Origin: Methylobacterium sp. FF17
Lineage (GTDB): Bacteria > Pseudomonadota > Alphaproteobacteria > Rhizobiales > Beijerinckiaceae
NCBI RefSeq assembly: GCF_025813715.1
Contig: NZ_CP107532.1
Location: 5,212,501 to 5,276,500 of the forward strand
Direction: 5' to 3'
DNA: 64,000 bases
Below the pieces are notes generated by a model, which saw nothing but the letters and a program-made list of their open reading frames with translations, was not told where the DNA came from and did not search any database. Shown here in pieces: positions 26,867 through 36,427 of this stretch. The position numbers and the translations under genes are program-made. The first letter of the stretch is position 1. Each line of letters starts with the position of its first letter.

Positions 26867-27772
26867 TCAGCTCCTCTGGCGCGGGTCGAGGGCGTCGCGC
26901 AGGCCGTCGCCCAGGAGGTTGAAGGCCAGCACCGCGAGGAAGATCGAGGCCCCGGGCCAGATCGCCATCCAGGGTGCCTGTTCGAGGAAGTTCTTGGCGA
27001 CGTTGAGCATCGAGCCCCAGGACGGGTCCGGCGGCTGCTGGCCGAGACCGAGGAAGGACAGGCTCGCCTCGGCGATGATCGCGGCCGCGATGGTCAGCGT
27101 CGCCTGCACCAGGATCGCGGGGACGATGTTGGGCACGATGTGGCGCAGCGCGATCCGCCAGGGCGGGTTGCCCACGGCGCGGGCCGCCTCGATGAATTCC
27201 TCGGCCGCCACCGCCTGCACCTGGGCGCGGGTGAGGCGCACGAAGGTCGAGGTCGCCGAAAGGCCGATGGCCACCATGGCGTTGGTGAGGCTGGGCCCGA
27301 GGAAGGCCGCGAGCGCGATGGCGAGGATGAGGAACGGGATCGCGAGCAGCGCGTCGGTGAGGCGCATGATCAGCATGTCGAGGAGGCCGCCGGCATAGCC
27401 CGCCACGAGGCCGAACGGCAGGCCGAGCGCCACCGCCAGGGCCACGGAGGTGAGGCCGGCGCCGAGGGACGCGCGTGCGCCGAAGATGATCCGCGAGAGG
27501 ACGTCGTGCCCGACCTCGTCGGTGCCGAAGGGGTGCGCGAGGCTCGGGGGGCTCCGGATGGCGCCCCAGTCCGTGGCGATGGGATCGTAGGGGGCGATCC
27601 AATCGGCGAACACGGCCATGATCATGAGGGCGACCACGATGACGAGGCCGACCATGGCGGTGGGACGCGCGGCAAGGCGACCCCAGAACTCTCGGATCGG
27701 GCTGGGCTCGATCCGGATCTGGGCGGCGGCGGGAAGCCCGACAGCTGCTTCGGCGAGGCCAAGGTCGCTCAT
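26867..27772 (-). CDS. peptide ABC transporter permease (DppC type), operon 1
   Basis: A 301-residue inner-membrane permease with an N-terminal OppC_N segment (WGRLAARPTAMVGLVIVVAL), about six helices, and the EAA loop EFIEAARAVGNPPWRIALRH that contacts the ATPases. It ends with the family tail NLLGDGLRDALDPRQRS. The ATG at 27770-27772 overlaps the stop of the first permease gene as ATGA. Substrate is set by the binding protein, not by this subunit. Confidence 0.9.
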   Translation of the reverse strand: MSDLGLAEAAVGLPAAAQIRIEPSPIREFWGRLAARPTAMVGLVIVVALMIMAVFADWIAPYDPIATDWGAIRSPPSLAHPFGTDEVGHDVLSRIIFGARASLGAGLTSVALAVALGLPFGLVAGYAGGLLDMLIMRLTDALLAIPFLILAIALAAFLGPSLTNAMVAIGLSATSTFVRLTRAQVQAVAAEEFIEAARAVGNPPWRIALRHIVPNIVPAILVQATLTIAAAIIAEASLSFLGLGQQPPDPSWGSMLNVAKNFLEQAPWMAIWPGASIFLAVLAFNLLGDGLRDALDPRQRS

Positions 27773-28713
27773 GCGCGGCGCAGCTTCGGGTTGACGAAGG
27801 CGGCCAGGAGATCGGCCCCGAGATTGAGGAGGACGTAGGTGGTGGCGGTGCAGATCACGACGCCCTGCACGGTGGCGTAGTCGCGGTTGAGCACCGCATC
27901 GACCATGAGCTTGCCGAAGCCCGGCACGGAGAAGACCTGCTCCGTCAGCACCGCGCCCGACAGGAGCTGTCCGAATTCGAGGGCGCCGAGGGTGATGATG
28001 GGAATGGCGGCGTTCGGCAGAGCGTGGCGCAGGATGAGGCGCAGCGGCGAGACGCCCTTGGCCCGGGCGGTACGGACGTAGTCCGAGCCCAGGACTCCCA
28101 GCATCGCCGCACGGGTATGGCGCATCATCACCGCGGCGATGGCGTTGCCGAGCACGAAGGCCGGCATCGCCATGGCGCGCAGGTTGTCGGACAGGCTCTC
28201 GAACGGCGAGACGTAGCCGGACGCCGGCAGCCAGCCGAGATGGACCGAGAACAGCAGGATCATCAGGATGCCGAGCCAGAAGTTCGGCACGGAGAGGCCC
28301 CACAGGGCGATCCCGTTGGCGAGGGTGTCGGCGATCTGGCCGCGCTTGACCGCCGAGAGGATGCCCATGGGGACCCCGATGACGAGGGCCACCAGCATGG
28401 CGAGGCAGGCGAGCTCCAGGGTGACGGGCAACTTCTCGACGACGAGGTCGAGGACCGGCTTCTGCAGGCGGATCGACTCGCCGAGATCGCCTTGGAGAAC
28501 CCCGCCGGCCCAGAGCGCGTAGCGCACGGGCAGCGGCTGATCGAGGTGGTACTTCTGCCGGATGAAGGCGATCACCTCCGGGTCGCGCTCCTCGCCCGAC
28601 AGGGCCGTGGCGGTGTCGCCGGGCAGGAGCTGCTGGAGCACGAAGATGATCATCGAGGCGATCACCAGGGTGGGGATCGCGAGTGCGAGGCGCTGGACGA
28701 GAAAGCGCAGCAT
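27769..28713 (-). CDS. peptide ABC transporter permease (DppB type), operon 1
   Basis: A 314-residue permease starting MLRFLVQRLALAIPTLVIAS, the usual DppB/GsiC N-terminus, with six helices and the EAA-like loop DYVRTARAKGVSPLRLILRH. A periplasmic segment after helix 1 includes LPGDTATALSGEERDPE. The ATG at 28711-28713 lies 14 bases after the binding-protein stop codon. It pairs with the DppC-type subunit to form the channel. Confidence 0.9.
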   Translation of the reverse strand: MLRFLVQRLALAIPTLVIASMIIFVLQQLLPGDTATALSGEERDPEVIAFIRQKYHLDQPLPVRYALWAGGVLQGDLGESIRLQKPVLDLVVEKLPVTLELACLAMLVALVIGVPMGILSAVKRGQIADTLANGIALWGLSVPNFWLGILMILLFSVHLGWLPASGYVSPFESLSDNLRAMAMPAFVLGNAIAAVMMRHTRAAMLGVLGSDYVRTARAKGVSPLRLILRHALPNAAIPIITLGALEFGQLLSGAVLTEQVFSVPGFGKLMVDAVLNRDYATVQGVVICTATTYVLLNLGADLLAAFVNPKLRRA

Positions 28714-28727
28714 CGGCCGGGCTTCCC

Positions 28728-30218
28728 TCAGTTCAGTTTCAGGCCGCCGAAGCGCACGAGGCCGTCGGGATAGGGCGTGAAGCCGGACAGCTTCGTGCCG
28801 TAGGCCCAGAACAGCTTCCGGTGAAACAGATAGATCAGCGGCCGGTCGGCCATCACCTTGTCAGCCAGGCGCTTCCAGGCCGTGGCGCGCTGCACGGGGT
28901 CCACTGCCGCCCGCTCGGAGGCCAGCGCGGCATCCGCCTCCGGATCGCAGTAGCGGGCGTAGTTCAGCGGTGTCTTGCAGGCGAGGAAGCTGAAGGTGTT
29001 GCCGTCCGGGTCCGGGCGGCCGCTCCACGAATACAGGTAGGCGTCGAAGTTGCCCTTGTCGGCGGCATCGAGCGCGGTGGTGAAGTCGGTGGCCTGGAGC
29101 TTTACGTCGAAGCCGGCTTCCCGCGTCATCGCCTGGATCACCTGGCCGACCTGGGGCGCCTCGTTGTTGGCGTAGACGGTCAGGGTGACGCTGGGCTTCG
29201 GGATCCCGGCCTCGGCCAGGAGCGCCTTGGCCTTGGCGACATCCCGCTTCGGGAGCGGATACTCCTTCACGTAGGCCGGGTGCTTCGGGGAGACCCACTG
29301 GTTGCCGGGCAGGAACTCGCCGCTGAACACCACCTGATTGAGGGCGTTGCGGTCGATGGCCAGATCGAAGGCCGCCCGCACGCGCGGATCGGCGAGGGCC
29401 GAACCGGCCCTGTTCGGATTGAGGACGATGGACTGGAAGCCGAGCTCGTAGGTGGAGCCGACCTTCAGCTTGGGGTCGCGGCTCACCTGCGGCAGGTCGG
29501 TGGGAGTGAGGCGCTCCAGCAGGTCGAGCTGGCCGGCGCGCAGGTTGGTCAGCCGCACGGTGCCATCGGGAATCGGGCGGAACTCGATGCGCGCGAGGTG
29601 GATCTGGTCCTTGTTCCAGTAATTGTCGAAGCGCTCGACCACGATGCGATCCTGAGGCACGCGCTCGACGAACTTGAACGGGCCGGCGCAGACGGGAGAG
29701 GTGGAGAACTTGTCGCCCAGCCGCTCGGCGGCCTTCGGCGAGACCATCATGCCGGCCCGGTCCGTGAACTGGGCCATGAGGGGCGCGAACGGGGTCTTGA
29801 GGATGATTCGGAACGTCAGGTCGTCAACGACCTCGACCCGGTCGATGGGCGCGATCTCGCCGCGTCGCTGGGAGCCGGGGAGCTTCAGGTGCCGCTCGAT
29901 GCTGTACTTGGCCGCCGCCGCGTCGAGCGTCTCGCCGTCATGGAACAGCACGCCCGGCCGCAGGGTCATGGTGAGGGTTTTCTCGTCCTCCGAAAGGCTC
30001 CAACTTGTCGCGAGTTGCGGCACGGGCTTCAGGTCGGGGCCGATATCCACGAGCTTGTCGCACAGAGCGGCGAAGACCATTCGGCTGGTGAAGGTGCGGG
30101 CGAGGCTCGGATCGAGGGCGTCGGGGTCCTCCATCAATCCGAAGCGGAGGGTCTGGGCTTGGACGGGGGCGAGCGAAACGGCGCCCGCGACGAGGCAGGC
30201 AGCGAACAGACGCAGCAT
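28728..30218 (-). CDS. peptide ABC transporter substrate-binding protein, operon 1
   Basis: A 496-residue periplasmic SBP_bac_5 protein. The signal peptide is MLRLFAACLVAGAVSLAPVQ, cut before QTLRFG; there is no lipobox cysteine, so it is soluble. Family blocks are visible: LRFGLMEDPDALDPSLARTF, TSRMVFAALCDKLVDIG, and DNYWNKDQIHLARIEF. The ATG at 30216-30218 has AAGGAAG upstream. It is the first gene of the five-subunit importer plus transpeptidase operon. That company suggests glutathione or a gamma-glutamyl peptide as ligand; haem, nickel or opine ligands occur in the same family. Confidence 0.9.
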   Translation of the reverse strand: MLRLFAACLVAGAVSLAPVQAQTLRFGLMEDPDALDPSLARTFTSRMVFAALCDKLVDIGPDLKPVPQLATSWSLSEDEKTLTMTLRPGVLFHDGETLDAAAAKYSIERHLKLPGSQRRGEIAPIDRVEVVDDLTFRIILKTPFAPLMAQFTDRAGMMVSPKAAERLGDKFSTSPVCAGPFKFVERVPQDRIVVERFDNYWNKDQIHLARIEFRPIPDGTVRLTNLRAGQLDLLERLTPTDLPQVSRDPKLKVGSTYELGFQSIVLNPNRAGSALADPRVRAAFDLAIDRNALNQVVFSGEFLPGNQWVSPKHPAYVKEYPLPKRDVAKAKALLAEAGIPKPSVTLTVYANNEAPQVGQVIQAMTREAGFDVKLQATDFTTALDAADKGNFDAYLYSWSGRPDPDGNTFSFLACKTPLNYARYCDPEADAALASERAAVDPVQRATAWKRLADKVMADRPLIYLFHRKLFWAYGTKLSGFTPYPDGLVRFGGLKLN

Positions 30219-30502
30219 CAAGCTTCCTTGAGTGGACGTGGATCGGGCGGCCCCGCCGCTGGGCCGTCGGCCCGGCGGCGGAGCGATCGTCGCGTCTCGA
30301 ATTGCATACATTATCCGTGCCAGCTGGGTCGGATGGCCGGCCATCTCCGCTCCGCCTCGGACCCGTCAGCCCCACCCCGGATCGCTTCGGCACGTCCCGC
30401 CGATCTGACATCCCGTTTCGAGAACTGCCCGATGGTCGCCGGCTGAGAAGAAACGTTCGGCGGGCGGACGGCACCGCCGAACGCGTCGCTCGAGCGCGGG
30501 GC

Positions 30503-31504
30503 TTATCCGAACTCAGATCGATCCCGGTGGCAGGCGACCCGGCGTTCATTGTCGAGGCTGCGTAGCTCCGGTCGCTCCGCCCGGCAGCGCGCGACAGCAT
30601 GGGCGCAGCGCGGATGGAAGGCGCAGCCCGGCGGGGGAGCCAGGGGCGAGGGAGGCTCGCCGGCGAGGCCCTGGAACCGGCGCTTGCCGGGCACGAGCCG
30701 GGGCGTCTGCGCGAGCAGGCTGATCGTGTAGGGATGGGCCGGGGCGGCGAACAGGGCCTCCGCCGGCGCCTCCTCGACGATGCGGCCGAGATACATCACC
30801 AGCACCCGCGTCGCCACGTGCTCGATCACCCCGAGATCGTGACTGACGAACAGGTAGGTCAGCCGGAGGTCGCGACGCAGGTCGAGGAAGAGATTGAGCA
30901 CCTGGGCCTGGATGGAGACGTCGAGGGCCGCAACGGACTCGTCGAGGACGAGCATCTTCGGCCGCACCGCCAGCGCCCGGGCGATGCCGATCCGGGCCCG
31001 CTGGCCTCCCGAGAACTGATGGGGGAAGCGGGCCATCGCGTCCGCCCCGAGGCTCACCCGCGCGAGGAGGTCGGCGACGTAGTCCCGCTTGGCCCTGGCA
31101 CTCACGAGGCCATGGGCGACCGGCGCCTCGCCGACGATGTCGAGAACGCGCATGCGTGGATTGAGGGAGGCGGTGGCGTCCTGAAACACCATCTGTACGC
31201 TCAGCTGGGCGGCGCGGCGCTCGCCCGGCGTCATTCGGGCCAAGTCCACCCCCGCGCGCAGCACCCGTCCGTCGCTCGGCTCGTGGAGCCCGGCCACGAG
31301 GCGGGCGAGCGTGGACTTGCCGCAGCCGGATTCTCCGACGAGTCCGACGACCTCGCCGGCCTCCACCCGCATGTCGATATTCGAGACCGCCTGGACGCTG
31401 GCAGGCCGGCGACGCTCGCCGAGCAGGCCGGCGATGCGGGCGGAGAGGGAGGGTGTGGTGCCGAAGCGCTTCGACACGGATTCCAAGGTGACGAGGGAAC
31501 TCAC
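30503..31504 (-). CDS. peptide ABC transporter ATPase (OppF type), operon 2
   Basis: A 333-residue ATPase: Walker A GESGCGKST, Q-loop VFQDATASLNPR, signature FSGGQRARIG, Walker B LVLDESVAALD and H-loop VSHD. The full OppF-type C-terminus is kept (GCAFHPRCAHAVARCRAE with four cysteines over the tail). Note the Walker B region reads DESVAALD rather than the commoner DEPVSALD. The start is GTG at 31502-31504, overlapping the stop of the partner ATPase as GTGA. It is the last gene of the second peptide-importer operon. Confidence 0.9.
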   Translation of the reverse strand: MSSLVTLESVSKRFGTTPSLSARIAGLLGERRRPASVQAVSNIDMRVEAGEVVGLVGESGCGKSTLARLVAGLHEPSDGRVLRAGVDLARMTPGERRAAQLSVQMVFQDATASLNPRMRVLDIVGEAPVAHGLVSARAKRDYVADLLARVSLGADAMARFPHQFSGGQRARIGIARALAVRPKMLVLDESVAALDVSIQAQVLNLFLDLRRDLRLTYLFVSHDLGVIEHVATRVLVMYLGRIVEEAPAEALFAAPAHPYTISLLAQTPRLVPGKRRFQGLAGEPPSPLAPPPGCAFHPRCAHAVARCRAERPELRSLDNERRVACHRDRSEFG

Positions 31505-32505
31505 GCGACGACGGTCTCGCTGAGAGGATATCGGCAGAGGGCCTCCCGGCCCGACCGGCGGACCAGGGGCGGCGGCTCCGTGCAGTCGGGCCGGACGTTG
31601 AAGCAGCGGGGCGCGAAGGCGCAGCCCGGCGGGCGCTGGTCCAGCGGCGGGGCAAGGCCGGGGATCTGCGCCAGTCGGGCGCCGCGTTCGTTGCGGCTCG
31701 GGGCCGCGCCGATGAGTCCGGCGCTGTAGGGATGGAGCGGCGCCTCCACCACCGCGGCCACCGGCCCGGCCTCCACCACCCGGCCCGCGTACATCACGAG
31801 GAGCCGGTCGGCGAGACCGGCGACCACCGCGAGGTCGTGGGTGATCCAGATCAGCGCGGTGCCCATCTCGGCGCAGAGATCCTGTGCCTCCGCCAGGATC
31901 TGGGCCTGGATCGTCACGTCGAGCGCGGTGGTGGGTTCGTCCGCGATGAGGAGCGCGGGGCGATGCAGCAGCGCGATGGCGATGGCAATCCGCTGGCGCA
32001 TGCCGCCGGAGAGTTGGTGCGGGTACGCGCCGAGGCGCTCGTCGGGCGCGGGGATGCCGACCCGCACCAGCGCCTCGCGGGCGCGGGCGCGGGCCGCCTT
32101 GGCCGAGACCCGCTCGTGGGCGGTGATCGCCTCGACGATCTGGGTTTCGACCCGGAGCACCGGGTTCAGGGTGGTCATCGGATCCTGGAAGATCATCGCC
32201 ATGCGTGCCCCGCGCAGGCGCCGAAGCTCGGATTCGGGCAGGCCCATGAGGTCGCGGCCTTCGAAGACGATCCGCCCTCCGGCGACCCGGCCCGGCGGAT
32301 CGATCAGGCCCATGAGGGCAAGCCCGGTCACGGACTTTCCCGAGCCGGATTCGCCGACGAGTCCGACCACCTCGCCGCGGGACACGGACAGATCCAGTCC
32401 CTGAACCGCGAGGTGCTCCCGGCCTCCGGCTCGGAAGGCGACCTGAAGGTTCTCGACGGCGAGGACGGGCGCGACGGTCGAGGGCGTCCGGTCCGCCGCG
32501 CTCAC
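31501..32505 (-). CDS. peptide ABC transporter ATPase (OppD type), operon 2
   Basis: A 334-residue ATPase with Walker A GESGSGKSV, Q-loop IFQDPMTTLNPV, signature LSGGMRQRI, Walker B LLIADEPTTALD and H-loop ITHD. The C-terminal extension GCAFAPRCFNVRPDC retains the family cysteines. GTG at 32503-32505 is the start and overlaps the permease stop as GTGA. Together with the next gene it drives the two permeases upstream. Confidence 0.9.
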   Translation of the reverse strand: MSAADRTPSTVAPVLAVENLQVAFRAGGREHLAVQGLDLSVSRGEVVGLVGESGSGKSVTGLALMGLIDPPGRVAGGRIVFEGRDLMGLPESELRRLRGARMAMIFQDPMTTLNPVLRVETQIVEAITAHERVSAKAARARAREALVRVGIPAPDERLGAYPHQLSGGMRQRIAIAIALLHRPALLIADEPTTALDVTIQAQILAEAQDLCAEMGTALIWITHDLAVVAGLADRLLVMYAGRVVEAGPVAAVVEAPLHPYSAGLIGAAPSRNERGARLAQIPGLAPPLDQRPPGCAFAPRCFNVRPDCTEPPPLVRRSGREALCRYPLSETVVA

Positions 32506-33431
32506 GCGGAGAGCCTGGGATTGAGCACGTCGCGCAGGCGGTCCCCCACGAGGTTGATCGCCACGATGACCGCCACGAGGGCGAGCCCCGGGAAGGTCGA
32601 AATCCAGTACTTGCCCGAGAGCATGTAATCGTAGCCGTTCTTAATGAGGAGCCCCAGGGAGGGTTCGGTCACCGGCACGCCGACGCCGAGGAAGGAGAGC
32701 GTGGCCTCGAGCGCGATGGCGTGCGCCACCTGCATGGTCGCCACCACGATGACCGGAGCCAGGCAATTCGGCAGGAGATGCCGGAAGATCAGGCTGGTGC
32801 GCGGGAGGGCCAGAGCCCGGGCCGCTTCCATGTATTCCCGGCGCCGTTCCACCAGGGCCTGGGCGCGGATCGCCCGGGCGTAATAGGCCCACTGCACCGC
32901 CACCAGGGCGATCACGACCTTGTCGATTCCCCGCCCGAAGGCGGCGAGCAGCACCAGGGCGATTAGGATCGCCGGAAACGAGAGCTGCAGGTCGACGAGG
33001 CGCATGAGCACGGCGTCCAGCCGCCCGCCCGCATTGGCCGCGAGCACGCCGATGCAGGAGCCGAGGGACGCGGCGATGAGTGTCGCCGACAGGCTGACGA
33101 TGAGCGAGACGCGCAGTCCGTAGACGATGGCCGAGAGCATGTCGCGCCCCTGGGCGTCGGTTCCGAGCCAGTACGTCAGCCCGGCGAAGCTCTGGCTGCC
33201 GGGCGGCTGCGTGCCGTCCATCACGTCGAGGCTCGCGAGGTCGTAGGGGTTCTGCGGCGTGATCCAGGGCGCCAGGACCGCCATCAGCCCGACCGCCACC
33301 AGCACGAAGAGGCCGATGCCGGCCGCGGGGGAGCGGAAGAACGCGCGGGCGTGGGCACGCCAGACGGGGTCGGCCCGGTGCGGAACCGGCTCTCCTCCGA
33401 GAGCGGCGGCTGGCGTGACGGAGGCCGTCAT
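32502..33431 (-). CDS. peptide ABC transporter permease (DppC type), operon 2
   Basis: A 309-residue permease with the OppC_N segment (ARAFFRSPAAGIGLFVLVAV), six helices and the EAA loop EYMEAARALALPRTSLIFRH. It ends NLVGDRLRDVLNPRLSA. The ATG at 33429-33431 overlaps the upstream permease stop as ATGA. The two operons' DppC subunits are clearly diverged, so they are paralogues rather than a recent duplication. Confidence 0.9.
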   Translation of the reverse strand: MTASVTPAAALGGEPVPHRADPVWRAHARAFFRSPAAGIGLFVLVAVGLMAVLAPWITPQNPYDLASLDVMDGTQPPGSQSFAGLTYWLGTDAQGRDMLSAIVYGLRVSLIVSLSATLIAASLGSCIGVLAANAGGRLDAVLMRLVDLQLSFPAILIALVLLAAFGRGIDKVVIALVAVQWAYYARAIRAQALVERRREYMEAARALALPRTSLIFRHLLPNCLAPVIVVATMQVAHAIALEATLSFLGVGVPVTEPSLGLLIKNGYDYMLSGKYWISTFPGLALVAVIVAINLVGDRLRDVLNPRLSA

Positions 33432-34405
33432 GTGTTCGCCTCCGCGAGGCGCACCCGGGGGTCGAGGGCGGCGTAGATCAGGTCGATGACGAAGTTGATC
33501 AGCACGAAGAGGCAGACCGTCAGCATGAGGTAGGCGACGATCACCGGCCGGTCGAGGCGGTTGATCGAATCGATCAGTAGCTTGCCGATGCCGGGCCACG
33601 CGAACACCGTCTCGGTGACCACCGCGAAGGCGATCATCGAGCCGAATTCCAGACCGATCACCGTGACCACGGGCAGCAGGATGTTCTTGAGGACGTGCAC
33701 GCCGACGATGCGAGCCGGTCGCAGGCCCTTGGCGCGGGCGAAGCGCACGTAATCCTGCAGCATCGCCTCGCGGGTTCCGGCCCGGGAGAGGCGGATCACG
33801 ACCGCGAGCTTGAACAGGGCGAGGTTCATCGCCGGCAGGATCAGGTGGCGCAGTCCGTCGAGGGTGAGGAAGCCGAGGTCGAGCCCCAGCACCCGGACGG
33901 TCTCGCCGCGTCCACCGGCCGGCAGCCAGCCCAGCGTCACGGAGAAGATCAGGACCAGCATCAGGCCTTGCCAGAAGTTCGGCAGGGAGAAGGCGAGGAT
34001 GGAGCCGCCCATGATCGCCTTGTCCGTGGGCTTCTCCGCGCGCAGGCCCGCCCAGAGCCCGAGGGGCAGGCCGATGGCCACCGCGATGAAGAGGGCGGTG
34101 AAGGCGAGTTCCAGGGTCGCGGGCAGCCGCTGCAGGATCACCGTGAAGGCCGGCTCGTTGTAGACGAACGAGCGGCCGAGATCTCCGTGCAGCGCGCGCC
34201 AGACGAAGGTGGCGAACTGCATCCACAGGGGCCGGTCGAGGCCGAGGCGCTGGCTGATCGCAGCCCGTTCGTCCGGCGTCGCGTCCGGCGCGGCCAGCAC
34301 GTCGATCGGGTCGGCGATGGCGTAGACGCCGAGGAACACCAGGGTCGCCATGGCGGCGACGGTCAGCAACGCCTGCCCGAAGCGCTGGATGAGGTAGGTC
34401 AGCAC
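33428..34405 (-). CDS. peptide ABC transporter permease (DppB type), operon 2
   Basis: A 325-residue permease starting (GTG) MLTYLIQRFGQALLTVAAMA, with six helices, the EAA-like loop DYVRFARAKGLRPARIVGVH and the C-terminal tail LIYAALDPRVRL. It follows the binding-protein gene by 43 bases, a gap that contains most of a 15-base tandem duplication. It forms the transport channel with the DppC-type subunit. Confidence 0.9.
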   Translation of the reverse strand: MLTYLIQRFGQALLTVAAMATLVFLGVYAIADPIDVLAAPDATPDERAAISQRLGLDRPLWMQFATFVWRALHGDLGRSFVYNEPAFTVILQRLPATLELAFTALFIAVAIGLPLGLWAGLRAEKPTDKAIMGGSILAFSLPNFWQGLMLVLIFSVTLGWLPAGGRGETVRVLGLDLGFLTLDGLRHLILPAMNLALFKLAVVIRLSRAGTREAMLQDYVRFARAKGLRPARIVGVHVLKNILLPVVTVIGLEFGSMIAFAVVTETVFAWPGIGKLLIDSINRLDRPVIVAYLMLTVCLFVLINFVIDLIYAALDPRVRLAEANT

Positions 34406-34423
34406 GCGCGGGGCCGCTCCCGG

Positions 34424-34453
34424 TGGCCGCCCGTCACTTGGCCGCCCGTCACT
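34424..34453. repeat. two tandem copies of a 15-base unit over the SBP stop codon
   Basis: TGGCCGCCCGTCACT occurs at 34424-34438 and again at 34439-34453. The second copy contains the stop codon of the binding protein gene (34449-34451). The duplication adds 15 bases to the gap before the permease gene and looks like replication slippage; it does not alter either protein. Confidence 0.8.
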
Positions 34454-36107
34454 TGGCCAACTCCACGTTCATCACCAGGGTGTACTGATCGATGCGCGGT
34501 GCGTAGCGCAGGCCCTTGGCGGTCGCCCAGGGCGTCACCTCGAAGTGCAGCGGGATCAGCGGGTAGTCCTTCATGGCCAATGCCGAGGCCTGCCGGAGCA
34601 AGCCCTCGCGCTTCGCCTCGTCGAAGGTCGCCATCGCCTCGACCGTCAGCCGGTCGACCTCCCGGTTGCAGTAGCGCCCGCGATTGGTGAAACCGAGCCC
34701 CTTGGCCGGGTCGAAGCACAGCAGCAGGGAATTGAGCGAGTTCGACATATCGCCCGAATCCGCCCCCCAGCCGGAGAGGTAGGCCGAGAACTCGAACTTG
34801 TTGCGCCGGGTGAAGAAGGTCGATGCCGTGGAGGCGTCGATGCCGGTCTTCACGCCGATGCGGGTCCACATCTGCGCGATGACCTGCGCCACCTTCTCGT
34901 CGTTGATGTAGCGGTCGTTGGGCGTGCCGAGGGTGATCTCGAACCCGTTCGGATAACCGGCCTGCGCAAGCAGGTCCTTGGCCGCCTTCGGATCGTAGGG
35001 AACGATCGGGAAGTCCTTGGTCGTGCCCGAGAGCGGATAGGGCAGCACTTCGCCCGCCGCCTGTGCCACACCGCCCATCACCCGCTCGACGATGGCCTTG
35101 CGGTCGATGGCCTTGGAGAGGGCCTCCCGCACGCGCACGTCGCGCAAGGGGTTCCTGTCGCTGCCCTTGATCGTCGGGGTCTTCCAGTCCGGCCCGTCGA
35201 ACTGGTCGAGATGGACGTAGATGATGCGGTTCGACAGCCCCTTGGTGACGGTGAACCCGGCGGCCTCGATCCGTGGCAGATCCTGGATCGCCGGGCTCTC
35301 GATGAGGTCGACGTCGCCGGCGAGCAGGGCCGCGACCCGGGGGCCGGTCGAGGGGATCGGCTTCATCGTCACCTTGTCGAACGCGGCCTTGGCGCCCCAG
35401 TACGACGGGTTCGGCGCGAGCACGATCTGCGTGCCGCGCACGTATTCCCGCAGAAGGTAGGGGCCGGTGCCGACCGAGACCTTCGGGTCCGCGAAGTCGG
35501 TGGATCGCGGCGGCGTCCCCATGCCGGTGCAGTTGCCCTTGGCGAAGGTCACCGCGCCGGAGGCCCCCGAGGCCTTGGCACTCAGGATTCCGAGCGCCGT
35601 GAGATTCGTCGGCAGGAGCGGCAGCGGGCCGTCGGTGGTCACCACCACTGTGAGCGGATCGGGCGCTTCGACGCGCGTGAAGGGTTTCACGAAGGTGGCG
35701 AAGGACGAGGGCGAGTTCTCGACCAACGGGACACGGCAGAACGTGTAGATCACGTCCTGCGCCGTGAAGGGCGTGCCGTCGGAGAACGTCACGCCCGGCC
35801 GCAGCTTGAACTCCCAGGTGGTGCTGTCGCGCGGCGTCCACGAGAGCGCAAGCGATGGCTTGAGCGTCATCTGCGCGTCCGTATCGACGAGCGACTCGAA
35901 GATGTGACGGCGCAGGGCGTTGTTGGGCCCGAGGTTATGGAAGTGCGGGTCCATCGAGGTCGGCTCCGCGCTCAGGCCGACCCGCAGGTCCCGTGCCTGG
36001 GCCGCACCGGCCGCAAGGGCGACGACACCCGAGATGGCAAGGCCGGCCACGCCACGAACCCAGCGCAGGGCGGGTGTCCGCCGGGCAGTCTCGGGCGTCT
36101 GCGTCAT
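34449..36107 (-). CDS. peptide ABC transporter substrate-binding protein, operon 2
   Basis: A 552-residue periplasmic SBP_bac_5 protein. The N-terminus has an arginine-containing leader and hydrophobic core (GVAGLAISGVVALAAGAAQA) before RDLRVGLSAEPTSMDPHFHN. Family blocks include NNALRRHIFESLVDTDAQMT, GTGPYLLREYVRGTQIVL and the central RVREALSKAIDRKAIVERV. Start ATG is at 36105-36107. It heads the second five-gene importer operon and is divergent from an argE-like deacylase, which suggests peptides or N-acylated amino acids as ligands, though this is context only. Confidence 0.9.
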   Translation of the reverse strand: MTQTPETARRTPALRWVRGVAGLAISGVVALAAGAAQARDLRVGLSAEPTSMDPHFHNLGPNNALRRHIFESLVDTDAQMTLKPSLALSWTPRDSTTWEFKLRPGVTFSDGTPFTAQDVIYTFCRVPLVENSPSSFATFVKPFTRVEAPDPLTVVVTTDGPLPLLPTNLTALGILSAKASGASGAVTFAKGNCTGMGTPPRSTDFADPKVSVGTGPYLLREYVRGTQIVLAPNPSYWGAKAAFDKVTMKPIPSTGPRVAALLAGDVDLIESPAIQDLPRIEAAGFTVTKGLSNRIIYVHLDQFDGPDWKTPTIKGSDRNPLRDVRVREALSKAIDRKAIVERVMGGVAQAAGEVLPYPLSGTTKDFPIVPYDPKAAKDLLAQAGYPNGFEITLGTPNDRYINDEKVAQVIAQMWTRIGVKTGIDASTASTFFTRRNKFEFSAYLSGWGADSGDMSNSLNSLLLCFDPAKGLGFTNRGRYCNREVDRLTVEAMATFDEAKREGLLRQASALAMKDYPLIPLHFEVTPWATAKGLRYAPRIDQYTLVMNVELAK

Positions 36108-36427
36108 CGATGATGTCCGTGGATGGGTTGAACGACGTTGGGTTTGGGCCGAGCTGGGCCCATCGGCAGCAAGGTCTGCCGATCCGGACCGGAAGCGTCA
36201 ATCATGCCAAACCGCAACGCCACGGGCCGGATGTCTTCCCGGATGGACCGTGGCCGATGCATGGCCGGGCGATTGCTTCCGTCCCGGGCGCTCAAGCGCA
36301 TGCTATGTTTTCGGGCAGGGCTCCCGAGATCCGCCGGGCGTCAGGGCGGCGGGCCCTCCGGGCGGGGCGCAGCCACCCGCCCGGAACCCTCCGATCGCCC
36401 CGCACCACCCGGCAGACGAAGAAGGCC
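36108..36427. other. divergent promoter region between importer operon 2 and argE
   Basis: The 320 bases between the two start codons carry no supported gene. It must hold the promoters of both directions. I saw no clear inverted repeat or known operator. Confidence 0.5.
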
